This document shows, one piece after another, positions 1-7,883 of a stretch of 64,000 nt of DNA (position 1 is the first letter of the stretch; every line of letters begins with the position of its first letter). Under the pieces are notes generated by a model. That model was not told the origin of the DNA and ran no database searches. It saw only the letters and a list, made by a program, of their open reading frames with translations. Source of the DNA: Streptococcus sp. S5. Lineage in GTDB: Bacteria; Bacillota; Bacilli; Lactobacillales; Streptococcaceae. The position numbers and the translations under genes are program-made. Location of the stretch: the NCBI RefSeq assembly GCF_034134805.1, contig NZ_CP139419.1:248001-312000 (forward strand). The letters run 5' to 3'.

Positions 1-1
1 T

Positions 2-343
2 CCTCTTTTAAAATCAACATTTGATCTTTTATGGGAGAAAGAGAAGGAAATCCTAGAAAAAACATCAGCTAGTCGTTTTAGGAATCCAGCAGATACAAAT
101 ATTTGGCTTTTTAAATATTGGCAAATTGCTAGTGGACAATATGCTATTGGTGATTCAAAAATTGGTGGACTATTTTCTTTGGATGATGCAAATTCAGATT
201 TCTGGAAGTTTTTAGTTTCGAAGAATTATAAAATTATGTGTATTAATGATGGCTTTAATATTCAGGATGAAGATAAAGTAATGAAAGAATTCATTGCTAC
301 ATTTGATGAGTTTCTACCTGAAAAGAGTACTTTTGAATTATAA
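2..343 (+). CDS. Stealth-family capsule phosphotransferase, C-terminal fragment
   Basis: This is the 3' end of an open frame that enters from the left edge; about 113 residues are visible. The segment has the layout of the C-terminal conserved regions of Stealth proteins: a stretch reading [12 protein letters not shown], then a YWQIASGQY-like segment, and the ending [10 protein letters not shown]. Stealth proteins are cytoplasmic sugar-1-phosphate transferases that build phosphodiester links in capsules; WefC of streptococcal receptor polysaccharides is one. Its place directly before glycosyltransferases, wzy and wzx fits that role. The catalytic N-terminal half lies outside the window, so neither sugar nor linkage can be named. 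Confidence 0.72.
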   Translation, partial: PLLKSTFDLLWEKEKEILEKTSASRFRNPADTNIWLFKYWQIASGQYAIGDSKIGGLFSLDDANSDFWKFLVSKNYKIMCINDGFNIQDEDKVMKEFIATFDEFLPEKSTFEL

Positions 344-364
344 AACACAGGTATTTAGGAGATT

Positions 365-1003
365 ATGGAAAGAAAATCACTAAAAGATAGAATAAAACCT
401 ATCGTTTATCCAATTATTAATTTTATTCCTAGACGAAGACTTAAGAATAAAAATTTCACTATCATTTGTGATAATTGTTGGGCTGGGAAAGTTTATCAGG
501 AGTTGGGCTTGCCTTATCAAACACCATTTGTAGGGATGTTTGTCTTTTCGCCTGATTATATCAAGATGCTCAAGAATTTAAAACACTATTTGAGTGGAAA
601 CATCCCCTTGAAATTTGTTAAGGAATCGAAATATATCAAAGACTTTGATAATTCCTATCCACTTGCACTTCTTGATGATATTGAACTTCATTTTTTGCAT
701 TATGCAGATGAAGAAGAAGCTACTCAAAAATGGAATCGCCGTTTGAAGAGAATGCATTGGGATAATTTGTATTTCAAGTTCAATGATAATGATGCCTGCA
801 CTTATGAGTTGATGAAAGAGTTTGAAGAGCTTCCATACAAGAGTAAGGTGATTTTCTCTTCAAAGAATTATAGTGACCTACCTTCATTGGTCCACTTTAA
901 ATCAGCTGAAAAGCAAGGACATGTTGGAATCGATTTAAAAACTTACCACCGCTATTTCAATGCTGTAACTTGGTTGAATAAGGGTGGAGAAGACTTAACA
1001 TAA
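365..1003 (+). CDS. DUF1919 exopolysaccharide biosynthesis protein
   Basis: The 212-residue protein carries the DUF1919 pattern: an early FTIICDNCWAG motif, a PFVGMFVFSPDY segment, a central HFLHYADEEEA stretch, and a late FSSKNYSDLPSLVHF segment. It has no signal peptide or membrane segment. DUF1919 proteins recur in capsule and exopolysaccharide loci of Firmicutes and are usually described as biosynthesis proteins or putative acyl/glycosyl transferases; the reaction is not established to my knowledge. The start is supported by an AGGAG six bases upstream, and the gene begins 21 bases after the Stealth-like gene, so the two are probably cotranscribed. Base composition is AT-rich like its four neighbours. 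Confidence 0.75.
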   Translation: MERKSLKDRIKPIVYPIINFIPRRRLKNKNFTIICDNCWAGKVYQELGLPYQTPFVGMFVFSPDYIKMLKNLKHYLSGNIPLKFVKESKYIKDFDNSYPLALLDDIELHFLHYADEEEATQKWNRRLKRMHWDNLYFKFNDNDACTYELMKEFEELPYKSKVIFSSKNYSDLPSLVHFKSAEKQGHVGIDLKTYHRYFNAVTWLNKGGEDLT

Positions 1004-1022
1004 TTAATTGGGTAAATAATTT

Positions 1023-2003
1023 ATGAAACCACTTTTAACTGTCGTCATTCCAGTTTATAATGTCGAAAAATATTTAAAACGTTGTATTGATAGTATCCTT
1101 GTTCAAGAGTGGAAGAACTATGATATCTTACTTGTAGATGATGGAAGTACCGATAATTCTCCTAAAATTTGTGATGACTATGCTAAAACGTATGACTTTA
1201 TCTCAGTTATTCATAAGGAGAATGGTGGGCTCTCTGTGGCTCGTAACACAGGTATTTCTAATGCTGAGGGAGATTATCTTTATTTCCCAGATTCAGATGA
1301 TTGGATTGAACCGAATACCTTTAGTGATTTAGCTGAAGTTATTGAATCAGATCAGTATGATATTATTTCCTTCAATCGTGAATTTGTAAGGAGTGAAGAT
1401 GATATTATAAAATCCGATTCCAAACAGTCTAAACGATTAACTGGAAAAGAAGCTCTTCTAGAAATGTTTTCTTATGGCTTTATAACTGGTTTTGCCAATG
1501 ATAAGATATATAAAAAATCATTATTCACGAGGGATAATATTCAGTTTCCAATTGGTAAGTATTATGAAGATCTTGGGACTAACTATAAGCTATTTCTTTT
1601 AGCTGAAAAGGTCTATGCGACAAATCAAAAATACTATCACTATCTAATTGATAATCCTGATGCAATTACCAAATCTTGGAATGAGCAAAAATTAGAAAAT
1701 ATGATTAGCTTTTTTAAAGAGATATATTATTCGGATGATGTTCGTTCGAAACTTGATTCTAGTGAATTAGCAATTGCTAAGATGTTTTTTGTCGATGGTA
1801 TGACGCATAGTTTAGCTAGTCTATATAAATCAAATTTGTATAAGTCGTATCCTGAATTAACGAAAGACGTAAAGAACGAGTTAAAGAAAAATAAACTCAC
1901 GTTTACGGAGTTGTCTAAGTTGAATCATCGAACAAAATATATTTTGTATAAGTTGGGTTTATTGCAAGGTGCATTCAGAGTACAACATTTATTGAAAAAG
2001 TAG
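1023..2003 (+). CDS. GT2-family glycosyltransferase (first of a pair)
   Basis: A 326-residue GT-A inverting glycosyltransferase. The first 110 residues contain the family hallmarks: the VVIPVYNVEKYLKRCIDS opening, VDDGSTDNSP nucleotide-binding segment, the NGGLSVARNTG segment, and PDSDDW as the DXD-type metal site. The C-terminal ~200 residues are variable, as usual for acceptor recognition. It probably adds one hexose to the lipid-linked capsule repeat unit on the inner membrane face. The donor and linkage cannot be read from sequence. Only a weak ribosome site (GGGTAAA) precedes the ATG, which lies 20 bases after the DUF1919 stop, so coupling to upstream translation is likely. It is clearly related to the following gene. 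Confidence 0.85.
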   Translation: MKPLLTVVIPVYNVEKYLKRCIDSILVQEWKNYDILLVDDGSTDNSPKICDDYAKTYDFISVIHKENGGLSVARNTGISNAEGDYLYFPDSDDWIEPNTFSDLAEVIESDQYDIISFNREFVRSEDDIIKSDSKQSKRLTGKEALLEMFSYGFITGFANDKIYKKSLFTRDNIQFPIGKYYEDLGTNYKLFLLAEKVYATNQKYYHYLIDNPDAITKSWNEQKLENMISFFKEIYYSDDVRSKLDSSELAIAKMFFVDGMTHSLASLYKSNLYKSYPELTKDVKNELKKNKLTFTELSKLNHRTKYILYKLGLLQGAFRVQHLLKK

Positions 2004-2012
2004 GAGTCTAGT

Positions 2013-3005
2013 TTGAAATACTCTGTTATTATTCCTGTTTATAACGTTGAGAAATACATTGACCGTTGTTTGAAAAGTATTATTTCTCAAAATTATGATG
2101 ACTTGGAAATTATAGTGATAGACAATGGATCTACTGATAGTAGTGGCATTATTTGCGATACTTACGCTAGCGAGTACTCAAATATCTCGGTCTATCATAT
2201 TGAAAACCATGGTGTTGGTTCGGCACGAAATTTTGGCTTGTCCAAAGCCAGGGGAGAGTTTATCTACTTCGTTGATAGTGATGATTATCTTGTTGGTAAT
2301 CTCTTTGCTGATTTTGCTGATAAGCTAGTGTCAGATTTAGATTTGGTTGTTTTTTGTTATTACAATTCTTTTGAGGAAGATTTAACTGAGAAGAGCCGTA
2401 CTGAAAAGTCACTTCCATTTAAAGGAAATTACGACAAGGATGGTTTTATCAAGATATTTAAAGAACTATTCTTATCGGATATGCTTTACACAGTTTGGAA
2501 TAAGATATATCGCAGAGAATTTCTTCTCGAAAATAACCTTTCTTTTGAGCAGTATGAGTTAGGTGAAGATGTCCGCTTCAATCTTAATGTTTATCGTAAT
2601 GTAAACAGGATTTTTCTTTCTCAAGATTCCTACTATGTTTATGTCATTGGTAGGAAAGGTTCCGCTATGTCGAGCTATAACCCCAAGCGTATTCAATACC
2701 AGCTTCAAGAATTGAAGATGGTTGATAGTCTACTTTCGGACTGGTATTTGGATAGTTTTGATCTTGATCAAACAATTAAGGCACGAATCTTAATGAGTAA
2801 TATTTATAATATATCCAAACAAAATACTCAATTCAGTTCAAAGGTGGAATATGTAAAAGATATTTGTGAAAATAAAGACATTAAATCATTTATTCATACA
2901 GAAGAAAATGATTTGAAACCGTTCATAAATTATTTACTAAAACAAAAAAGGTATTCTACTGTTCTGTTTCTTAAAATGGTTCAAGCATTGGTTAAAAGGA
3001 GTTAA
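2013..3005 (+). CDS. GT2-family glycosyltransferase (second of a pair)
   Basis: A 330-residue GT2 enzyme with the same N-terminal signatures as the upstream gene: SVIIPVYNVEKYIDRCL, a VIDNGSTDSSG nucleotide site, and FVDSDDY as the metal-binding DXD motif. The start is a TTG, chosen because AGGAG lies seven bases before it and translation from it gives the canonical N-terminus. The two transferases share the fold and opening but diverge in the C-terminal halves, so they probably add different residues to the same repeat unit. Only nine bases separate them, and wzy follows after one base, so this is one transcript. The gene is AT-rich like its neighbours. Confidence 0.85.
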   Translation: MKYSVIIPVYNVEKYIDRCLKSIISQNYDDLEIIVIDNGSTDSSGIICDTYASEYSNISVYHIENHGVGSARNFGLSKARGEFIYFVDSDDYLVGNLFADFADKLVSDLDLVVFCYYNSFEEDLTEKSRTEKSLPFKGNYDKDGFIKIFKELFLSDMLYTVWNKIYRREFLLENNLSFEQYELGEDVRFNLNVYRNVNRIFLSQDSYYVYVIGRKGSAMSSYNPKRIQYQLQELKMVDSLLSDWYLDSFDLDQTIKARILMSNIYNISKQNTQFSSKVEYVKDICENKDIKSFIHTEENDLKPFINYLLKQKRYSTVLFLKMVQALVKRS

Positions 3006-3006
3006 A

Positions 3007-4155
3007 ATGTTTCGTATTGAAGCAGAAAAATTGTTAGTTGGTTTTGTATTATCATTTATTATAGCTGTAGATATGTTAGGTACAACTATGTTAGGTAGAT
3101 TGATACCAACTATACCAAGTTCTATGTCTGTACTAGTTTCTCTATGTTTGCTAATCCGCTTTAGATACATTAAGAAATTCTCTATCAACTACCTGATTTT
3201 TGCACCTGTACTTCTAATTGTTGGCTTTTTAGTAGCTTTACAAATGAAGAATTATAGTTTCCTTGCCTATATGGTTCTGATAGTCTTTTTGTATGATATG
3301 GATATGGATTTTATATTAAAGGTTTATTGTGCGGTAGTTATTCCCTTTTTATTAGGAACAGTATTTTTATCTTTAATTCATATCATTCCTAACTTACAAT
3401 TTGTACAAATGAGAAATACAGGTATGGTTACAAGAAATTCCTTTGGTTTTATTTATCCAACGGATTTCGCGTCGCATTGTTTTTATTTATATGTTGCTCT
3501 GTCTTATTTAAACAGAAATCGTTTCTTGTTTACCCGTTCGGTTTTAGGGTTAGGTCTTGCTGCTTTTATTATTAAATTTTGTGATGCTCGTTTAAATGCA
3601 ATGTCAATCGTTATTTCGGTTGTGATATTTGCTTTTTTCTACTTTGCTAAAAATAAACATCGTATGATTTTTAGTATATTCCCAGCTTCAATTTTAGCAT
3701 CATCTGGAATTATGTATTACTTAACAAAGAATTTCACGTGGTCTAGTTCATTCTATGTTGCTATGAATAATTTGGTAAGTATGCGTTTGAAATTAGGCAA
3801 TGATGCTTTAAAGACTTATGCTGTACGTTTATTTGGTAATCCAGAAGCAAATTTTATTGGTTATGGTGGTAAAACTGAATCAGTTTTAAGTTATAACTAT
3901 GTTGATTCCTCATATATTCAAATGCTGTTTTATTATGGCAGTGTAGCAGTGGTTCTTCTTGTAATTCTATATTTTGTTAGATCTTGGGTTATCTATCGAC
4001 AGGGAAATTATCTTATTCTAACTTTACTTTCTTTGATCACATGGAATTGTATGATTGAAGCATTTTGGATTAGACCGTCATATAACATTTTTTTCTATAT
4101 TTTATTTGCGTCAGCTACAATAGGGGTTGAGCGTAAAAATAGGAGTAAAAAATGA
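3007..4155 (+). CDS. wzy: Wzy, capsule / receptor-polysaccharide polymerase
   Basis: A 382-residue, very hydrophobic protein with about ten predicted membrane segments and a larger extracytoplasmic loop around residues 240-310, the topology of Wzy oligosaccharide polymerases. Wzy links flipped undecaprenyl-pyrophosphate repeat units on the outer membrane face. Primary sequence is poorly conserved in this family, so the call rests on topology, length and position between transferases and the Wzx flippase. An AAAGGAG site overlaps the end of the preceding gene. The last four bases overlap wzx (ATGA), showing translational coupling. It is AT-rich; the composition changes abruptly in the next gene, which suggests that the cassette swaps as a serotype block ending here. 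Confidence 0.75.
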   Translation: MFRIEAEKLLVGFVLSFIIAVDMLGTTMLGRLIPTIPSSMSVLVSLCLLIRFRYIKKFSINYLIFAPVLLIVGFLVALQMKNYSFLAYMVLIVFLYDMDMDFILKVYCAVVIPFLLGTVFLSLIHIIPNLQFVQMRNTGMVTRNSFGFIYPTDFASHCFYLYVALSYLNRNRFLFTRSVLGLGLAAFIIKFCDARLNAMSIVISVVIFAFFYFAKNKHRMIFSIFPASILASSGIMYYLTKNFTWSSSFYVAMNNLVSMRLKLGNDALKTYAVRLFGNPEANFIGYGGKTESVLSYNYVDSSYIQMLFYYGSVAVVLLVILYFVRSWVIYRQGNYLILTLLSLITWNCMIEAFWIRPSYNIFFYILFASATIGVERKNRSKK

Positions 4156-5564
4156 AAGTTCTTAAAAATTACGCCTATAATCTCTCCTACCAGTTGCTGG
4201 TGATTATCTTGCCGATTATCACAACCCCTTATGTGACGCGGGTCTTTAGCTCGAATGACTTAGGAAGCTATGGTTATTTCAACTCTATCGTCACCTATTT
4301 TATTCTTTTGGCGACCTTGGGAGTGGCTAACTACGGAACCAAGGAGATTTCAGGACACCGCAAAGACATCCAAAAGAATTTCTGGGGGATTTATACCCTC
4401 CAATTGGGAGCGACCTTTGTGTCCATCCTGCTCTATGTCTTGCTGTGCTTGGCGCTTCCTTCCATGCAAAACCCTGTGGCCTATATCTTAGGGCTCAGTT
4501 TGGTTTCAAAGGGACTCGATATCTCCTGGCTCTTTCAGGGATTAGAGGATTTTCGTAAGATTACCGTTCGAAATATCACGGTCAAATTGGTTGGAGTCAT
4601 CTCCATCTTCTTGTTTGTCAAATCTGCCAATGATCTGTATCTCTATGTATTCTTGCTCACCATCTTTGAGCTCTTAGGTCAGCTCAGTATGTGGCTACCT
4701 GCTCGTGAGTTCATTGGGAAAGCCCATTTTGATTTGGCTTATGCACGGGTGCATTTAAAACCGGTCATTCTGCTCTTTTTACCGCAGATTGCCATTTCCC
4801 TCTATGTCACCTTGGATCGAACTATGCTGGGTGCTCTCGCCTCTACAAAGGATGTAGGGATTTATGACCAGGCCTTGAAATTGGTTAATATTTTGCTGAC
4901 CCTTGTGACGTCTTTAGGAAGTGTCATGCTTCCGCGCGTGGCGAGTCTCTTGGCTTCAGGAGATCACAAGGCGGTTAATAAGATGCACCAAATGTCCTTT
5001 TTGATCTATAATTTGGTCATCTTCCCAATCATCGCGGGTATGCTGATCGTCAACGATGACTTTGTTCGATTCTTCTTAGGGAAGGATTTCCAAGATGCTC
5101 GCTATGCCATCGCTATCATGATCTTCCGCATGTTCTTTATCGGATGGACCAATATCATGGGGATTCAAATTCTCATTCCACATGATAAGAACAAAGAATT
5201 TATGCTGTCAACTACGATTCCTGCTATCGTCAGTGTCGGGTTGAATGTGCTCTTCTTACCTCATTTTGGTTTTATTGGTGCAGCCATTGTATCCGTCTTA
5301 ACAGAATCCTTGGTATGGCTGATTCAACTGTACTATACCCGTCATTACCTCAAGGAAGTTCCAATTATCGGGTCTATGACAAAAATTATGTTTGCATCTG
5401 CTCTGATGTATGGCCTCTTGCTACTTGTAAAACCATTCCTACATTTCACCCCTACCCTGAACGTACTCGTGTATGCGGTGCTTGGTGGGATCATTTATCT
5501 GATCGCTATCCTATCTCTGAGAGTGGTAGATGTGAAAGAATTAAAACAAATATTTAAGAAATAA
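4152..5564 (+). CDS. wzx: Wzx, repeat-unit flippase
   Basis: A 470-residue polytopic protein of the MATE/PST superfamily with roughly twelve to fourteen membrane segments. The N-terminus (LPIITTPYVTRVF) is the usual signature of Wzx proteins in streptococcal capsule loci, and a YDQALKLVNI segment near residue 240 is also typical. It moves the lipid-linked repeat unit across the membrane for polymerisation by the adjacent Wzy. It starts inside the wzy stop region and ends overlapping the region of the glf ribosome site. Its GC content is visibly higher than the five genes before it and matches the genes after it, so it appears to belong to the conserved distal flank. Confidence 0.87.
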   Translation: MKVLKNYAYNLSYQLLVIILPIITTPYVTRVFSSNDLGSYGYFNSIVTYFILLATLGVANYGTKEISGHRKDIQKNFWGIYTLQLGATFVSILLYVLLCLALPSMQNPVAYILGLSLVSKGLDISWLFQGLEDFRKITVRNITVKLVGVISIFLFVKSANDLYLYVFLLTIFELLGQLSMWLPAREFIGKAHFDLAYARVHLKPVILLFLPQIAISLYVTLDRTMLGALASTKDVGIYDQALKLVNILLTLVTSLGSVMLPRVASLLASGDHKAVNKMHQMSFLIYNLVIFPIIAGMLIVNDDFVRFFLGKDFQDARYAIAIMIFRMFFIGWTNIMGIQILIPHDKNKEFMLSTTIPAIVSVGLNVLFLPHFGFIGAAIVSVLTESLVWLIQLYYTRHYLKEVPIIGSMTKIMFASALMYGLLLLVKPFLHFTPTLNVLVYAVLGGIIYLIAILSLRVVDVKELKQIFKK

Positions 5565-5575
5565 TGGAGTCTACT

Positions 5576-6673
5576 ATGTACGATTATCTAATTGTTGGTG
5601 CTGGTTTGTCTGGAGCCATTTTCGCACATGAAGCTACAAAACGTGGCAAAAAAGTAAAAGTGATTGACAAGCGAGATCACATCGGTGGAAATATCTACTG
5701 CGAAGAGGTTGAAGGTATCAACGTCCATAAGTACGGTGCCCACATTTTCCATACGTCCAACAAAAAAGTGTGGGACTATGTCAACCAGTTCGCTGAATTC
5801 AATAACTATATCAACTCACCAGTAGCTAACTACAAGGGCAGTCTGTACAATCTTCCCTTTAACATGAATACCTTCTACGCTATGTGGGGAACCAAGACTC
5901 CTCAAGAAGTCAAGGACAAGATTGCCGAGCAAACAGCTGACATGAAAGATGTTGAACCGAAAAACCTGGAAGAACAAGCTATCAAATTGATCGGTCCAGA
6001 TATCTACGAAAAGTTGATTAAGGGCTACACTGAAAAACAATGGGGACGTTCTGCCACAGACCTTCCACCCTTTATCATCAAACGTCTACCAGTTCGTTTG
6101 ACCTTTGATAATAACTACTTTAATGACCGTTACCAAGGGATTCCAATCGGTGGTTACAATGTCATCATTGAAAACATGCTGGGTGATGTGGAAGTAGAAC
6201 TTGGCGTTGACTTCTTTGCCAATCGTGAAGAACTTGAAGCTTCAGCGGATAAAGTTGTCTTTACAGGAATGATTGACCAGTACTTTGACTACAAACATGG
6301 GGAATTGGAATATCGTAGCTTGCGCTTCGAACACGAAGTCTTGGATGAGGAAAACCATCAAGGGAATGCGGTCGTCAACTATACAGAGCGTGAGATTCCT
6401 TATACTCGGATCATCGAGCATAAGCACTTCGAGTATGGTACACAACCTAAGACAGTCATCACACGTGAATACCCTGCTGACTGGAAACGTGGGGATGAAC
6501 CCTACTACCCAATCAATGATGAAAAGAACAATGCTATGTTTGCCAAGTACCAAGAAGAAGCAGCAAAAAATGACAAGGTCATTTTCTGTGGACGCCTAGC
6601 AGACTATAAATACTACGACATGCACGTGGTTATTGAGCGTGCTCTAGAAGTCGTAGCAAATGAGTTTGATTGA
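5576..6673 (+). CDS. glf: UDP-galactopyranose mutase
   Basis: Flavoenzyme that interconverts UDP-galactopyranose and UDP-galactofuranose, supplying Galf for the surface polysaccharide. The 365-residue protein opens with a Rossmann FAD motif (YLIVGAGLSGA), followed by the conserved HIGGNIY, KYGAHIFHT, and YTEKQWG segments that line the flavin and substrate site, and ends with a GRLADYKYYDMH motif. Length matches bacterial Glf. An ATG lies 12 bases further upstream, but the one chosen has TGGAG at good spacing and gives the family-typical MYDYLIVGAG start. The gene overlaps the wzx end closely. Presence of glf means the encoded polysaccharide contains galactofuranose. Confidence 0.95.
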   Translation: MYDYLIVGAGLSGAIFAHEATKRGKKVKVIDKRDHIGGNIYCEEVEGINVHKYGAHIFHTSNKKVWDYVNQFAEFNNYINSPVANYKGSLYNLPFNMNTFYAMWGTKTPQEVKDKIAEQTADMKDVEPKNLEEQAIKLIGPDIYEKLIKGYTEKQWGRSATDLPPFIIKRLPVRLTFDNNYFNDRYQGIPIGGYNVIIENMLGDVEVELGVDFFANREELEASADKVVFTGMIDQYFDYKHGELEYRSLRFEHEVLDEENHQGNAVVNYTEREIPYTRIIEHKHFEYGTQPKTVITREYPADWKRGDEPYYPINDEKNNAMFAKYQEEAAKNDKVIFCGRLADYKYYDMHVVIERALEVVANEFD

Positions 6674-6688
6674 AAGAAACCATAATCT

Positions 6689-7741
6689 ATGAAATACTAC
6701 TTAAAAGAAGAATTTCTTCATGACAATAACGCTAAAAATGCAGGAAATAAGGCTCGTAATGATGTTGAATCTATTGTAAAAAGTCAAGGATTTAAAGCTC
6801 TTATCCTTTCAGTAGACAATTGGTATGAGATGAGTACAGCAAAAGCTCAATTACATAAGGCGAAAGCCTTCAGTCGTTCCCTAAAGCAGTTGAATGAAGG
6901 TGATGAGCTCTTGATTCAATTTCCAATGCTACACCATAGTTTTTTCACTACCTCTCTTGTAAAAAAAGCAGGAAAAAGAGGAGTGAAGATCTATTTCATT
7001 ATCCATGACTTAGATGCTCTTCGTTTCATGAATGGTCAAGCTGTTCCTTTGAAACATAGAATTCGTATGAAGATTCAAGAATCAGGTCTTCTTGCTGCAG
7101 CTGATGGGATCATCGCCCACAACCCAGTTATGAAATCTGTCTTGGTGGATAAAGGGGTTGCAGAAGATAAGATTGTCAGCCTTGGTATTTTTGACTATTT
7201 GATTCCAGATTTTCAAGAAAAGAGTGGCCAAACAAAAGATCAGCCGATCATTGTGGCAGGTAATTTGGCCCAGGAAAAAGCTGGTTATCTTTACTCACTT
7301 CCTGCAGAACCTGCATATAACCTTTATGGTGTCGGCTTCGACGAAAGCAGAGCTCTTGAGAATGAGAACTACTTTGGTTCCTTCTTACCGGATGAGCTTC
7401 CTGCAGCCCTTGAGGGTGGTTTTGGACTGGTCTGGGATGGGGATAGTGCTGAGACCTGTAGTGGCGTCTTTGGCGAGTACCTTCGCTATAACAACTCTCA
7501 CAAGGCGTCACTATACTTGGCCTCAGGCTTCCCGCTTGTGGTTTGGAAACAGTCAGCCTTGTCTCACTTTGTACTTGAGAAGAGCTGTGGGATTGCAGTA
7601 GACTCGCTTCATGACTTGAAGGAGACAATCGACAATCTTTCAGATGCCGATTACCAAGACTTGGTGGACAATGCCAAGCGTGTTGGTCAGGAAATCCGAG
7701 ATGGTCATTACTTAAAGACGGCCTTAAAGCATTTATCATAA
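6689..7741 (+). CDS. Galactofuranosyl-type GT-B sugar transferase
   Basis: A 350-residue cytoplasmic GT-B protein resembling the family annotated as beta-1,6-galactofuranosyltransferases, which also includes the Gtf3/Nss glucosyltransferase of serine-rich-repeat adhesin glycosylation. Visible landmarks are GDELLIQFPM, KIYFIIHDLDALRF, the VAGNLAQEKAGYLY segment at the start of the second Rossmann half, FGLVWDGDSAETCSG in the donor site, and YNNSHKASLYLASGFPLVVW. It follows glf by 15 bases and precedes the terminator that closes the locus, so transfer of the Galf made by Glf is the likely function. The exact donor is inferred from context, not proven by residues. Confidence 0.78.
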   Translation: MKYYLKEEFLHDNNAKNAGNKARNDVESIVKSQGFKALILSVDNWYEMSTAKAQLHKAKAFSRSLKQLNEGDELLIQFPMLHHSFFTTSLVKKAGKRGVKIYFIIHDLDALRFMNGQAVPLKHRIRMKIQESGLLAAADGIIAHNPVMKSVLVDKGVAEDKIVSLGIFDYLIPDFQEKSGQTKDQPIIVAGNLAQEKAGYLYSLPAEPAYNLYGVGFDESRALENENYFGSFLPDELPAALEGGFGLVWDGDSAETCSGVFGEYLRYNNSHKASLYLASGFPLVVWKQSALSHFVLEKSCGIAVDSLHDLKETIDNLSDADYQDLVDNAKRVGQEIRDGHYLKTALKHLS

Positions 7742-7745
7742 GATC

Positions 7746-7772
7746 AAAAGAAGTCAGACAGACTTCTTTTTT
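7746..7772 (+). terminator. Terminator of the polysaccharide locus
   Basis: Perfect ten-base inverted repeat (AAAAGAAGTC / GACTTCTTTT) with a five-base loop and a T run, four bases after the last transferase stop. It closes the capsule/RPS transcript. Confidence 0.88.
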
Positions 7773-7838
7773 AGTTTTTCAAAAATATCACTAATTTTAA
7801 AAATTTGCCTTATAAAACTTTTCATCGCTGAAACCGTA

Positions 7839-7847
7839 TGGTAAAAT
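7839..7847 (+). promoter_or_regulatory. Extended -10 promoter for the GH25 hydrolase
   Basis: TGG followed by TAAAAT forms an extended -10; a weak -35 (TTTTCA) sits 17 bases upstream. It lies 37 bases before the hydrolase start, which has AAGGGAAG as ribosome site. No clear WalR box is seen. Confidence 0.6.
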
Positions 7848-7883
7848 GATTAAAGTATAAAATTTGTATAAAGGGAAGTTTAT

